Shown one piece after another: positions 8,824-17,965 of a stretch of DNA of 64,000 nt. Numbering within the stretch: position 1 is the stretch's first letter; each line of letters starts with the position of its first letter. The notes beneath the pieces are model-generated. The model had not been told where the DNA came from. It saw only the letters and a program-made list of their open reading frames with translations, and did no database searches. Origin of the DNA: Stagnimonas sp965279705. GTDB lineage: Bacteria > Pseudomonadota > Gammaproteobacteria > Nevskiales > Nevskiaceae. The DNA is taken from NCBI GenBank assembly GCA_965279705.1, contig OZ257257.1, positions 3,348,001 through 3,412,000 on the forward strand, read 5' to 3'. The translations under genes were made by a program, and so were the position numbers.

Positions 8824-10404
8824 TTACCTCAACAAGAACCAGGGGGAAGACAACAGCACGAACACCAGGCCCTTGACGCGCTGTTCGAGCAGGCCCGCCT
8901 CCATCACGGCGTCGGGGTCTGCATCTTGTGCAACGAAAGCCAGCGCCGCGGTCACTGCCGAGGGCGGCAGCGTGGTGAACAGCAGGTTGGCGATGGCATT
9001 GGTGACGGCCGCGCGCGGCGTGGTGGCTTTGACCACACCCGCCGCCACCGAGGTGCCATTGAGCACCGCCTGCGGGTCGGCCAGCACGCGGCCGTAGCCG
9101 ATGCCCTCCACCATGCCGACCAGAAACTTCTGCTGATAGAGCAGCGAGTTGCTGTTGCCCCAGTAGCTGGCGACATCCGGATAGCCATTGGGCGGCACCC
9201 AGCCGAAGGGTTCGTGCCCGGCCTTGGTGAGCCCTGTGAAGAGCGTGCCGTTGGGGCTGGCCACCGGCGTGCCGAACAGGTTGGTGTTGAGCACGCTGTC
9301 GAAGGTGTTGATACCGCAGGCGCGCATGGCACCGACCATCGCCTCCAGCGGGCGCTTCTGTTTGGCACCGGCGCTGGCGGCGAACTCTGGCGAGGCGAAG
9401 ATCAGGCGTAACATCGTCTTGATGTCGCCATTGCTGCTGGTGAAGGCAGCGGCGATGCGATCCACCAGCGCGGCCGGCGGCTCATCGGCCACAAACTTGC
9501 GGCAGAGCTTGCTGGCGATGTGGCGTGCGGTGCTGGGGTGATCGACGATGAGCTGCAGGGCCTTGTCGATTTCGGCCTCGCCACCGCCGGCGGGGAATAC
9601 GACGCCGAGAAAAGTCTTCTCGGTCGCGTCGTGTTGTGCCGCGTTGAACTGCACCGTGCCATAGCTCACCGCGCTCAGCGGCAGGTCGGTGACGAAGCCC
9701 AGGCCGCTTAGGATGCGGGCCAGCGCCTTGAGGTCGGCCTCGGTATAACCGCCGCCCTTGCCGAGCGTGTGCAGCTCCAGCAGCTCGCGGCTGTAGTTCT
9801 CGTTGATGGCATCGACACGATTCAGCCAGTTGTCGAGGTAGTGCAGCATCTCGCTGCTGCGCACCACGGCGCGCAGCAGCGTCTTGAAGTTGCCCAGCGC
9901 ATTCGGGCGAATCACATCGCGGTCGAGATCGAGCTTGAGCGGGATCGGGTTCTTGCGCAGGTAGGTGTTGAAGTGGTCGTTCCAGAAATCGACCATCACT
10001 TCCTTCAGCTGCGCCGTGGAGAACAGCGCGCGGTAGAGCATGGCGCACTGCAAATGCAGCTGATGCACGTTGACCGCAAAGCCGATGCCGGTGCTGAGAT
10101 AAGCGCCCACACCGCCCGTGTTGATGAGCGGATACAACGCGGTAGTGAGCAGCTCGGTCTGCCCATCGCTCGCCACCAGTTGCTCTTCGATGTATGCCGT
10201 ACGACCGACGGCCTTGACCCGCGCCAGTTCGGCCACGGTGGGGCCGAAACTGACACGCCGCAGCAAATGCAGATCAGGGTCGCCGCCTGCGATCTCGGCC
10301 GGCTGCATGGCCTGCGCGGTGTTGAACACATCGACCGCCAGGCTGCCGTAGAGCGCCGTGTAGGCAAACCCTTGCAGGAACGTTCTGCGCTTCATTGCGG
10401 TCAT
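8824..10404 (-). CDS. DUF1800 family exported protein
   Basis: The 526-residue protein starts at the ATG at 10404, which has a good AGGGA Shine-Dalgarno five bases upstream; a TTG at 10419 also reads in frame. KRRTFLQGF at the N-terminus is a twin-arginine signal. LHLLRRVSFGPT, VDFWNDHFNTYLRK, NYSRELLELHTLGKGGGYTEADL and RHIASKLCRKFV are hallmark DUF1800 motifs. It sits 4 bp ahead of the DUF1501 partner, so the two are almost surely one transcript. Both are exported, possibly folded, through Tat. The biochemical role of the family is unknown. Confidence 0.92.
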   Translation of the reverse strand: MTAMKRRTFLQGFAYTALYGSLAVDVFNTAQAMQPAEIAGGDPDLHLLRRVSFGPTVAELARVKAVGRTAYIEEQLVASDGQTELLTTALYPLINTGGVGAYLSTGIGFAVNVHQLHLQCAMLYRALFSTAQLKEVMVDFWNDHFNTYLRKNPIPLKLDLDRDVIRPNALGNFKTLLRAVVRSSEMLHYLDNWLNRVDAINENYSRELLELHTLGKGGGYTEADLKALARILSGLGFVTDLPLSAVSYGTVQFNAAQHDATEKTFLGVVFPAGGGEAEIDKALQLIVDHPSTARHIASKLCRKFVADEPPAALVDRIAAAFTSSNGDIKTMLRLIFASPEFAASAGAKQKRPLEAMVGAMRACGINTFDSVLNTNLFGTPVASPNGTLFTGLTKAGHEPFGWVPPNGYPDVASYWGNSNSLLYQQKFLVGMVEGIGYGRVLADPQAVLNGTSVAAGVVKATTPRAAVTNAIANLLFTTLPPSAVTAALAFVAQDADPDAVMEAGLLEQRVKGLVFVLLSSPWFLLR

Positions 10405-10491
10405 GTTTTCCCTTGCCAACGCCGGGGTTGTGTCCGTGCGTTCAGCAAAGCCTCAAGCAATGAGCATTCCAAGGCAACTAGCAAATAGCGC

Positions 10492-10923
10492 TCAGACCGG
10501 TGCGACCAGCCCCGGCAATGCCTGCTGCAACTGCCTGAGGCGTTCGTCAACCGCGCCGGGCTCGTACGCTTGCGCCGGGTGCTTGCCCCATACCGGCGCA
10601 GGCCAGGCCGAGTCGCCCTTATAGCGCGCGATGTGGTGCAGATGCAGCTGCGGCACCATGTTGCCCAGGGCGGCGAGGTTCATCTTGTGGGGCTTGAAGA
10701 TCAGCTCCATCGCTCGAGCAAGCGCCACCGATTCACGCAGCACCTGCAACTGGTCGCCGTCGTCGAGCCTGTGCAGTTCCCTGGCGCCCACGATGCGTGG
10801 CACCAGAATGCACCAGGGATATTGCGCGTCGTTCATCAGCAGCAGACGGCAGCAGGGGAAATCACCGACGACATACGTGTCGGCAGCCAGTTGGGCGTGC
10901 AATGCGAAGCGGGCCTCAGACAA
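10492..10923 (-). CDS. HIT-family hydrolase
   Basis: This is a 143-residue histidine-triad protein. The motif QLHLHHIAR (H94, H96, H97) is the nucleotide-hydrolase active site, and LLLMNDAQYPWCILVPR is typical of the small HIT subgroup resembling diadenosine-tetraphosphate hydrolases. No ATG or GTG is available upstream; the TTG at 10923 gives the family-like N-terminus and is preferred. It lies 87 bp upstream of the DUF1800 gene on the same strand and may share a transcript. The substrate is inferred to be a dinucleoside polyphosphate or AMP conjugate. Confidence 0.88.
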   Translation of the reverse strand: MSEARFALHAQLAADTYVVGDFPCCRLLLMNDAQYPWCILVPRIVGARELHRLDDGDQLQVLRESVALARAMELIFKPHKMNLAALGNMVPQLHLHHIARYKGDSAWPAPVWGKHPAQAYEPGAVDERLRQLQQALPGLVAPV

Positions 10924-11073
10924 GTGATACCGCCTGCGGCTGCATGTTGGGACGTAGCGACATTTTTTGGCCTGCCGGATGAGCGAGAGAGCGCTCAGTG
11001 TGCCGCCTTCACCGTACTTCGCAACTGCGCGATTGCGAAAATCCGCGCGCAGCCCATTACCTCATGCCGCGCT

Positions 11074-11096
11074 GAAAAATCGGGCTCTGCAGCCCG
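11074..11096 (-). terminator. Intrinsic terminator of the DUF6438 lipoprotein gene
   Basis: On the minus strand a 6-bp stem CGGGCT / AGCCCG with a 4-nt loop is followed by GATTTTTC, about 40 bases past the lipoprotein stop. The stem is short, so moderate confidence. Confidence 0.6.
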
Positions 11097-11135
11097 CTGC
11101 AATGCACCGAATCCTTGCCCACTGACACGTCCCGC

Positions 11136-11780
11136 TCAGCGATCAACGCCTTGTTCGATCCACATGTGGACGCCTGCCGCATGGTCAACGGCCGCTGGCA
11201 GTTGCTGCGCCGAAGCCGGCGTTGCTGCGCAACCGCCGTAGAGCTTGAGGCGATGGTGCTGGCCGTCGATCTGCCACTCGATCTGGCTGCTGGGCATGTC
11301 GGTGGTGACGGCACCACAGCCGGGTTGGCCGGGGCGGTAGATGTCTTTCAATGCGGCCACCTCCGGTTGGCGCAGCAAGGCCCGCAGCGCGCCTAGCGCA
11401 GCGCTATCGGTCTGGCTTTTTTGCTCGCCCAGCGCGGCGACGAAACGCTCGCCGTTGAAAGTGACCTGGCCGTCGCCGTCGATGCGCACCGCATATTGCG
11501 GGCAGCGTCCGAAGCAGGCGCCGCGCTTGAGCTGCACGTAAAAATCGTCTGGCGGGGGACTGGCTGCATCCGCTTGTGTTTTTTTGGGGGTGGATGGCTG
11601 GCCGGGCACGACGCGGCCTGAACTATCTGGACCGGCGCGAGAGCTGGTTTTTCCGGACTCTGCCGCCGGAATGTCCGCAGTCTTGACCACGCCGGTTGCC
11701 GGCTTCTCGGCTGCGACACAGGCCGAGAGCCCGAGCAAAAACACCACCGATGTCCACCGTGCCGCGTTGATCGTCTTCAC
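11136..11780 (-). CDS. DUF6438-type lipoprotein
   Basis: The 214-residue lipoprotein has a signal ending in GLSAC (lipid-acceptor C21). A low-complexity Ser/Pro/Lys linker (about 25-75) precedes a small domain with LKRGACFGRCPQYAVRIDGDGQVTFNG, the signature of the DUF6438 family, and a conserved YGGC near the end. The start is GTG, supported by GAGGAG nine bases upstream. It is flanked by terminators on both sides and so is probably monocistronic. Role unknown; likely periplasmic, membrane-tethered. Confidence 0.85.
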   Translation of the reverse strand: MKTINAARWTSVVFLLGLSACVAAEKPATGVVKTADIPAAESGKTSSRAGPDSSGRVVPGQPSTPKKTQADAASPPPDDFYVQLKRGACFGRCPQYAVRIDGDGQVTFNGERFVAALGEQKSQTDSAALGALRALLRQPEVAALKDIYRPGQPGCGAVTTDMPSSQIEWQIDGQHHRLKLYGGCAATPASAQQLPAAVDHAAGVHMWIEQGVDR

Positions 11781-11800
11781 GCTGTGCGCTCCTCGAAACC

Positions 11801-11835
11801 AAAAAAAATCCCGGGACAGTCACCCGTCCCGGGAT
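11801..11835 (-). terminator. Intrinsic terminator of the M36 protease gene
   Basis: A perfect 10-bp stem (ATCCCGGGAC with GTCCCGGGAT) and an 8-nt loop are followed on the minus strand by a run of T. It sits 20 bases after the protease stop codon. Confidence 0.9.
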
Positions 11836-11856
11836 GCTAATCAAAGCGTCTGAACG

Positions 11857-14800
11857 TCAGACCCGACGACGGCGACGCAGCGCGATTGCGGCAAAGGCAG
11901 GCAACAGCAGCCAGAACCCGAATGCGCCGCCCTGACCGGTCAAGTTCACCAGCGCGGGATTGGCAGCCACCGTCACCGTATCGGTGGCGGTGCCACCGCG
12001 GCTGTCGGTCACCGTCAGCTGGAACACATAGGTGCCCGCCACCGGCAGGGTGGTGGTGGCCTGCACGCTGCCGGCACTGAATACCGTCGTCGGCGGGCCG
12101 CTCAACTGCGTCCAGCTGTAGGTGAGCGCATCGCCGTCCGGGTCGCTGGAGGCGCTGCCACTGAGCGTCACCTGCGTGAGCGCGACCACGCGCTGGTCGT
12201 TGCCGGCATTGGCCACCGGCAAGCGGTTCACCGTCACGGTGACCGTATCGCTGCCGCTGGTGCCCAAGGCATCGGTCACCGTCAGCGTAAACACGTACGA
12301 TCCCGGCGCGGTCGGTGCTACCGATGCCGAGGCCTGCGTGGCATTGGTGATCGGCGTGCTGGCCCCGGCGGTCTGCGTCCAGGCATAGGTCAGCGCGTCG
12401 CCATCGGCATCGTTCGAAGCGCTGCCGTCCAGCGTGGCGGTGCCGCCCGGCTCGATCACGCGGTCAGCACCCGCATTCGCCACCGGCGCGCGGGTGACGA
12501 TGAGCGTCACCGTGTCGGTGCTGGTCACGGCGCGCGCATCGGTCACGGTCAGCGTGAACGAATAGCTGCCTGCGGCCAGGGGTGCGACCGAGGCCGAAGC
12601 CTGGTTTGCGTTGCTGATCGGCGTGGTGGTGCCGGCGGTCTGCGTCCAGGCATAGCTCAGGGTGTCGCCGTCCGGGTCGCTGGAGGCGGTGCCGTCGAGT
12701 GTTGCCACGCCGCCGAGCACGATCACGCCATCCGCACCGGCATTGGCAACCGGCGGCCGGTTGTCGCTGACGCTGTCTTCAGCCACGACCGCACTGAAGG
12801 GCAGGTTGGTGATGCCGGTGAAGCTGACGTTGTCCACACCCCAGCCAAAATCACCGACGCCACCATCGCTGACGTGACGGAAGCGCAGCTGCACCGTCTT
12901 GCCGCTGTAGGCGGTGCCGAAACTCAGCACCACCGGCTCCAGGAAGCCGCCGTTGGCGGCAAAGTTGTTGCCGACGAAGCCAACATGCTCACCACTGCCG
13001 TCCGGCGTTGCGGTGCCGTCGGGGGCCATGGCCAGGAAGGTGCCGTTGTAGCCGTTGTTGCTGGTGAAGCTGCCACCGGCATCGACGACATCCGTCCAGG
13101 TCGCGCCGTTGTCGCTGCTGATTTCGAGAATGCTGCCGTCGTAACCAACCAGATTGCCGGCACCATCGGGGCCGAGAACCTCGAACTGGTAGTAATGCTC
13201 GAAACGCATCGAGAACTCGGCACGGCCGACGTTCAGAGGCGGCGTGGTCATGCGTACATCGGCGTAGCTGCTGTTGTCCGGTGTGAACCAGAGCAACCCG
13301 GTATTGAACGCCAGCGAGGGATCGTTACCGTCCGCGACCGTCCAACCCGTGCCAGTGCCGATCAACGCAGGCGCCCAGTCTTTCACCGCAGCTTCGGGCT
13401 GCTCCACGTCCTCACTCGCACGCAGTGCGGCGACGATGTCGTAGTTGACCGTCAGAACCAGTTGCAGCGGGGCTGCTTCGACCACCTCGCCCGCGGTACT
13501 ACCCGCCTGCGGGAAATCGATGCTCAACGTCAGCTGCTCGGCTGTCGTGGTCGACGAATTGAGCTTGACGGTGATGGTGCCGGTGACGGTGCCGCCATAG
13601 GTGACCGGTGCCGCCGCCGAAGCCGGGAAGGTGATGCTACCGCCGTTGCCGAAGGTGGTATCGCCGTCCGAGGTCAGCTGCGCCGTCACCGGCTGGGTGA
13701 GGTCGTTGGTGCCGATGCTGCGCAGGGTCACGCTCAGCAGCGCGGTTTCCCCCGGGTCCAGTTCGCCGTCGTTGTCGATGAAGCCATCTGCACCGTTGGC
13801 GTAGCCGAAATCGATACTGGCATCGACGACTTCAAATGCGCCGGCCTGTGCCACGAAGCTCTCGACCACACCGGTGTTGTTGGCGTCGTCGCGATCGGGG
13901 GCGACTGCGCCCACACCCATGCCGCGCTTGGCGAAGGCAGCCGCCATCAGGTCGAAGTCGGTCGGGTCCGTCACGTAGGCGGCTGCCAGCAGGCCATCGC
14001 GCGCTTCCAGCAGCGTCGGCGCGTTCGGCGTCATCTTCAGGCCCGCGATGATGTAGTTCTTCATCCGGGTCTGCGCCTGGGCAAAGCTGTTGCGCGGGTC
14101 GTTGAGCAGACTAGCGTAGATCTCCCACAGCGTGTTGGCCCAGATCTCGCCGGTGTTGTGCACTTCGGAGTTGTCAGCACCGTTCGCGCCATAGGCGATC
14201 GGGGCGGTAGTCGGCAGCGGCACGCCATCCTCGATGTGCTTGAACGTCATCGGGAAGACCGACAGGCTGGTGGAATACGGCGCCCTGCGGATTCCGAAAT
14301 AGGCATTACCCGCCGAGTAGTACGACTGCGGATAAGCACCCTGGTAGAGGTCGTTGCCGCTCACATTGCGGTCGTCGGGACGCACCGTCAGCATCATGCC
14401 GCTGAAGTCCGCCCAACCCTCGCCCATGCCGACACCCTGCTGGCTCGAAAGCCCCAGCGCATCGCCCACCAGGCGGTTGCTGACGTAATGGAACCACTCG
14501 TGCGCGACGATCTGCGCATCGACCGTGCTGTCGACGTCCGCATCCGTGCGCAAGCGCAGACGGACAGTGACCGGATTCACAGCCTTGTCGGCGCGAATTC
14601 TCTGGGCATCGGCCTGTGAAATGGAGAGGGTGCCGATCGTGATGCTGGCATCCGCACCACCCAAACCGGGGGCGGCACCGGCGGCGTTGTTGGCAATGAG
14701 CACGCCGATGGCACCGGCGTCCTGCGCAAGGCGTGCCTTCACAGCGAAGCCGCAGACACCGCGGTCGATGAGCACGATCTTGCCCGACACATCCGCGGCA

Positions 14801-16497
14801 TTGGTGAATGCCGTGCAGCCGTTGGCCGGCACGCTCTCGATCAACACGCTGCTGAAATTGAAGTTCTTGGCGCCGAACGATGCGGTGTTGAACAGCGGGC
14901 TATAGGCCGCTGCCGCCGTGGGCGTGACGGTGACCTCGCCATCCTGAAAGCCGTCCCACAGGTATTGCTGCATGCGGGGGTTGCCGCCATCCGGCGGCGT
15001 GTTCATGTTGGCGTTGTTGCGGCCGCTGAAATCCTGTGCCTCGACCAACAGCGGATCGCCTTCGACACCGCCGCGACCGTAGTTGCTGGTTTGTCCGTTG
15101 CCGGCGGCCTCGTTGAAGCCGTTGTCGTACCACCAGTCGTGCAACCAGTTGTTGAGATAGAACAGATCGACGATCGCGAACTGCCGCTGGCTGGCCGTGG
15201 TGGGGTCGGTGTCCGGCAGGTAGGGATAATCGAAAGTGCCGGCCGCGGTGATCGCGCCGCGAATATCGGTGGTGCCCGGGTCGAAGCCCTGCCCTGTGGC
15301 AACCACCGTCTGCCCTGCACTGTTGACGCGTGTGGTGCCGAACAAATCGGCGTAGGCATCGACGTTGTTGCCGGTGGTCTCAGTGGCGCCGGGCGGCAGC
15401 CACGGGTCGTTGGTGGAGATCGGTCCGTTCTGCAAGCTCACCAGATTGGTCGTCGCCGGCACGCGTGGCGCGTTGGCATCGGCGGGGGTGCCGACAAAGG
15501 GATTCGCCGTGTTGCCCAGCGGACTGTCGAAGGGCTGGAACGGTGCCGTGGCGTCGGCATAGGTGCGGTAGGTGTAGGCGTCGTAGGCGATCAGGCTTTT
15601 GCGAAACAGCACCTTGCCGTCGCGCGCGGAGATCAGATAACCCATCGCGTATTCGTCGGCCAGATCCTGACTCTGGGCGTGGATTTCGGCATACCAGGCC
15701 GGCACCAGTTCGCCGTTGAGCGGATACCAGAACTTGCGGCTGCGCTGCTCGCCGACCGGGCGGATTTCGCCGGTCAGTTTCTGCGCCTTGAACACGCCAT
15801 AGTTGCCCAGCGTGCGCTGTCCGCCGAAGGCCGTTGCCTCCAGCGGCTCGCCGCTGAGATCGGTGAACGCAATCGCCAGTGCCTGCTCGGCGGAAAGACT
15901 AAAGCCACTGCTGCGGAAGGACTTTGCCGCAGCCGGATCGATGCTGGCGAAATTGCCGGACGTGGCCACCAGCTTCATGCCGCGGTCCATCATCACGTTG
16001 ACGCGCTTGCCGAATACTTCGATGCCGTCCTGCATCTGCTGGTAGCGCGCGATGATCGGGCCCTTTTGGGTGTCGTGCACATCGACCAGTTTTGCGTCGA
16101 CGACCGAGCGCTTGCTGACATTCAGGCGCGTGGCCTGGCGGCCGAGATAGTCGCGTGCGGCGGCATCGGTCATCAGCTCCGCCTTCAGGGGTGCCAGCGC
16201 CGCGGTCTTGATGCCGGCATCGCCCCACAGGAAAGTGCTGGCGCCCTGTTTCGCATCCCATTGCGAGCGATAGCCGCCCAGCGATGGCAAGCCAACCGCA
16301 GGCAGCTTCAGGCTGACGCTGCGGCGCGGGGCGCCGGCCTTGGCGTCTCGCGGTTTGGCATTGAGATTCTTCAACAGCGCCGGATCACTGGCGGCAGCAA
16401 AGCCGGGCAAGGCACTGGATTGACCACTTTGAGCGGCGAGTGCGGCAGACGCCGTGGTCAGCGCCACGAACAAGGCCACGCCTAATTTCTTGAACAT
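11857..16497 (-). CDS. Secreted M36 (fungalysin-type) metalloprotease with PA and PKD-like domains and C-terminal sorting tail
   Basis: This 1546-residue zinc protease starts at the ATG at 16497, with AGGGAGAG a few bases upstream and a signal peptide (MFKKLGVALFVALTTASAALA). An FTP-like propeptide follows (about 80-230, GIEVFGKRVNV). The catalytic part has zinc ligands H666-E667-W-F-H670 and E693 in GEGWADF. A PA domain (about 530-645, KIVLIDRGVCGFAVKA) is inserted before the active site. Downstream lie beta-sandwich regions and three PKD/Ig-like repeats starting with PVANAGADG, PVANAGADR and PVANAGNDQ. The C-terminus is GGAFGF, a hydrophobic helix, then RRRRR, a GlyGly-CTERM-type signal cut by rhombosortase. 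Expected role: extracellular or surface protein degradation. No rhombosortase is seen here. Confidence 0.95.
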   Translation of the reverse strand: MFKKLGVALFVALTTASAALAAQSGQSSALPGFAAASDPALLKNLNAKPRDAKAGAPRRSVSLKLPAVGLPSLGGYRSQWDAKQGASTFLWGDAGIKTAALAPLKAELMTDAAARDYLGRQATRLNVSKRSVVDAKLVDVHDTQKGPIIARYQQMQDGIEVFGKRVNVMMDRGMKLVATSGNFASIDPAAAKSFRSSGFSLSAEQALAIAFTDLSGEPLEATAFGGQRTLGNYGVFKAQKLTGEIRPVGEQRSRKFWYPLNGELVPAWYAEIHAQSQDLADEYAMGYLISARDGKVLFRKSLIAYDAYTYRTYADATAPFQPFDSPLGNTANPFVGTPADANAPRVPATTNLVSLQNGPISTNDPWLPPGATETTGNNVDAYADLFGTTRVNSAGQTVVATGQGFDPGTTDIRGAITAAGTFDYPYLPDTDPTTASQRQFAIVDLFYLNNWLHDWWYDNGFNEAAGNGQTSNYGRGGVEGDPLLVEAQDFSGRNNANMNTPPDGGNPRMQQYLWDGFQDGEVTVTPTAAAAYSPLFNTASFGAKNFNFSSVLIESVPANGCTAFTNAADVSGKIVLIDRGVCGFAVKARLAQDAGAIGVLIANNAAGAAPGLGGADASITIGTLSISQADAQRIRADKAVNPVTVRLRLRTDADVDSTVDAQIVAHEWFHYVSNRLVGDALGLSSQQGVGMGEGWADFSGMMLTVRPDDRNVSGNDLYQGAYPQSYYSAGNAYFGIRRAPYSTSLSVFPMTFKHIEDGVPLPTTAPIAYGANGADNSEVHNTGEIWANTLWEIYASLLNDPRNSFAQAQTRMKNYIIAGLKMTPNAPTLLEARDGLLAAAYVTDPTDFDLMAAAFAKRGMGVGAVAPDRDDANNTGVVESFVAQAGAFEVVDASIDFGYANGADGFIDNDGELDPGETALLSVTLRSIGTNDLTQPVTAQLTSDGDTTFGNGGSITFPASAAAPVTYGGTVTGTITVKLNSSTTTAEQLTLSIDFPQAGSTAGEVVEAAPLQLVLTVNYDIVAALRASEDVEQPEAAVKDWAPALIGTGTGWTVADGNDPSLAFNTGLLWFTPDNSSYADVRMTTPPLNVGRAEFSMRFEHYYQFEVLGPDGAGNLVGYDGSILEISSDNGATWTDVVDAGGSFTSNNGYNGTFLAMAPDGTATPDGSGEHVGFVGNNFAANGGFLEPVVLSFGTAYSGKTVQLRFRHVSDGGVGDFGWGVDNVSFTGITNLPFSAVVAEDSVSDNRPPVANAGADGVIVLGGVATLDGTASSDPDGDTLSYAWTQTAGTTTPISNANQASASVAPLAAGSYSFTLTVTDARAVTSTDTVTLIVTRAPVANAGADRVIEPGGTATLDGSASNDADGDALTYAWTQTAGASTPITNATQASASVAPTAPGSYVFTLTVTDALGTSGSDTVTVTVNRLPVANAGNDQRVVALTQVTLSGSASSDPDGDALTYSWTQLSGPPTTVFSAGSVQATTTLPVAGTYVFQLTVTDSRGGTATDTVTVAANPALVNLTGQGGAFGFWLLLPAFAAIALRRRRRV
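11955..12760 (-). repeat. Three tandem PKD-like coding repeats inside the protease gene
   Basis: Three units of about 89 codons encode Ig-like modules with PVANAG, DPDGD/DADGD, LxYxWTQ and FxLTVTD motifs. The two 5' units share long near-identical nucleotide stretches around the WTQTAG coding sequence, suggesting recent duplication; the third is more diverged. Confidence 0.85.
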
Positions 16498-16781
16498 TCT
16501 TCTCTCCCTGAAATGAAGATGCCGACGATTCGTTCGTTCGGCCCTGGCAACCATTGGTAATTTTCCGCAGCCGTGCTCAAGCCACATGAATCATTGATGA
16601 CAGCTGCAACTTGAGCCGAATCTACGCCACGAACTACTGAAAAACTACTACCCAAGCAGCATGCCAATAGCGCCGTTTTTTTCGGGATCTTTTTCTGAAC
16701 AAGGCTTGGCCCTCAAGGCAACTCGACGGCTCGTACGTCCGTATCAGAACTGTCCGATCGTTTGCCGACAGCGACCCCGCT
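16498..16781. other. Intergenic region upstream of the M36 protease
   Basis: No gene is seen in these 284 bp. The segment is more AT-rich than its surroundings and must carry the protease promoter on the minus strand, though I cannot place -35/-10 boxes with confidence. An inverted repeat GCTCAAG (16575-16581) / CTTGAGC (16610-16616) is a possible operator. Two T-runs near 16675 have no plausible plus-strand gene upstream. Confidence 0.4.
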
Positions 16782-17213
16782 TCAGGCTTTCGGCTTGCTC
16801 ACCACGGCCATCGTCAAACGGGAGATGCAGGCCAACTGGCCTTTGTCGTCCTCGATGCGGATCTCCCACACCTGCGTGCTGCGGCCGATGTGTACCGGTC
16901 TTGCGGTACCCGTGACGATGCCGCTGGTGACACCGCGCAGATGGTTGGCATTGATATCGAGCCCCACCGCAAACGACTCGTTGGGATCAAGACACATGTT
17001 GGCGGCGAAGCTGCCCAGTTCTTCAGCCAGCACCACATTGGCGCCGCCGTGCAAACGACCCCAAGGCTGCACGGTGCGGTGATCCACTGGCATGGTGCCG
17101 CGCACGAAGTCATCACCGATTTCAGTGACCAGAAGCCCGATGTGCGCGCTCATCGACTTTGCAGCGAGTTTTTGTGTGGCCTCGATGCCGGGATTCCATT
17201 TCCAGATGCTCAT
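16782..17213 (-). CDS. Hotdog-fold thioesterase (PaaI/YdiI-like)
   Basis: The 143-residue protein starts at 17213 with GGAGAAGG just upstream; a longer reading frame exists but lacks support. The hotdog core is shown by PVDHRTVQPWGRLHGGANVVLAEELGS, where the HGG and following Glu (E68 region) match the active-site helix of PaaI/EntH/YdiI acyl-CoA thioesterases, and by VGLDINANHLRG. It probably hydrolyses an aryl- or acyl-CoA in the cytoplasm; the exact substrate cannot be read. It is divergent from the SDR gene across 80 bp. Confidence 0.9.
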   Translation of the reverse strand: MSIWKWNPGIEATQKLAAKSMSAHIGLLVTEIGDDFVRGTMPVDHRTVQPWGRLHGGANVVLAEELGSFAANMCLDPNESFAVGLDINANHLRGVTSGIVTGTARPVHIGRSTQVWEIRIEDDKGQLACISRLTMAVVSKPKA

Positions 17214-17293
17214 GCCTTCTCCATAGATTGAAAGTGCGAACGGCATCACAGTTGCTTGGTTAAACTGCCCGCCTCGCTGCCGACCACTTTGCC

Positions 17294-17956
17294 ATGACTG
17301 CCACACCTTTAGTCCGCACCGCCCTTGTTGCCGGGGCCACCGGAGCCGTCGGCAGCGCTCTGCTAACCCGGCTGCTGGCGGATGCCCGCTACGGCAGCGT
17401 CAAGGTGCTTGTGCGTCGGCCACTCGCGCAGTCGCACGTCAAGCTGGTGCAGTTGCTGCTCGACGACACCGGCCCGGCGCTACTGGGTGCGAAGCTGGCG
17501 GCGGACGATGTGTTTTGCTGCCTCGGAACCACGCAGAAAAAAGCCGGCTCCAAGGCCGCATTCGAGCGCATTGATTACCACCTCGTGCTGGAGCTGGCCC
17601 GCGCTGCATTGGCACAGGGGGCCAAGCAGTTTCTGGTGGTGTCGTCGGTCGGCGCGTCGCTCAGGGGCTCGTCGTTCTACCTGCGCGTGAAGGCGCGCAT
17701 GGAGCAGGCCGTGCTCGACCTCGGCTACGGCAGCGCCCACATCCTCAGGCCTTCGTTGCTGATCGCCGCACGCAGCGAATCCCGTCCCGGCGAATGGCTG
17801 GCGCAGAAGATCGCGCCGCTCGTCGACCCGTTACTCGCGGGCAAGCTCGCCATCTACCGCACGGTACGGGCTGAAGACGTGGCCGACGCGATGGTGACGC
17901 TGGCGCTGCGCAACATCCCCGGCGGGCACACGCACCACCTGCCGTTACCAAATTAA
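17294..17956 (+). CDS. SDR-superfamily NAD(P)-binding protein (HTATIP2/YbjT-like)
   Basis: This 220-residue atypical short-chain dehydrogenase has a Rossmann motif LVAGATGAVGSALLTRLL at 11-28, a VKVLVRRPL second strand, CCLGTTQKKAGS, and VSSVGAS before a YLRVKARME segment that supplies the YxxxK-type pair. The set resembles HTATIP2/TIP30-like and oxidoreductase proteins common in Proteobacteria. Cytoplasmic; substrate unknown. It ends 9 bp from the convergent aroE stop. Confidence 0.85.
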   Translation: MTATPLVRTALVAGATGAVGSALLTRLLADARYGSVKVLVRRPLAQSHVKLVQLLLDDTGPALLGAKLAADDVFCCLGTTQKKAGSKAAFERIDYHLVLELARAALAQGAKQFLVVSSVGASLRGSSFYLRVKARMEQAVLDLGYGSAHILRPSLLIAARSESRPGEWLAQKIAPLVDPLLAGKLAIYRTVRAEDVADAMVTLALRNIPGGHTHHLPLPN

Positions 17957-17965
17957 ACCGCGCGA

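Noticed and set aside
12874..16485. Two long plus-strand frames opposite the M36 protease
   Set aside because: Shadow frames over a well-supported protease; no recognisable domain or ribosome site.
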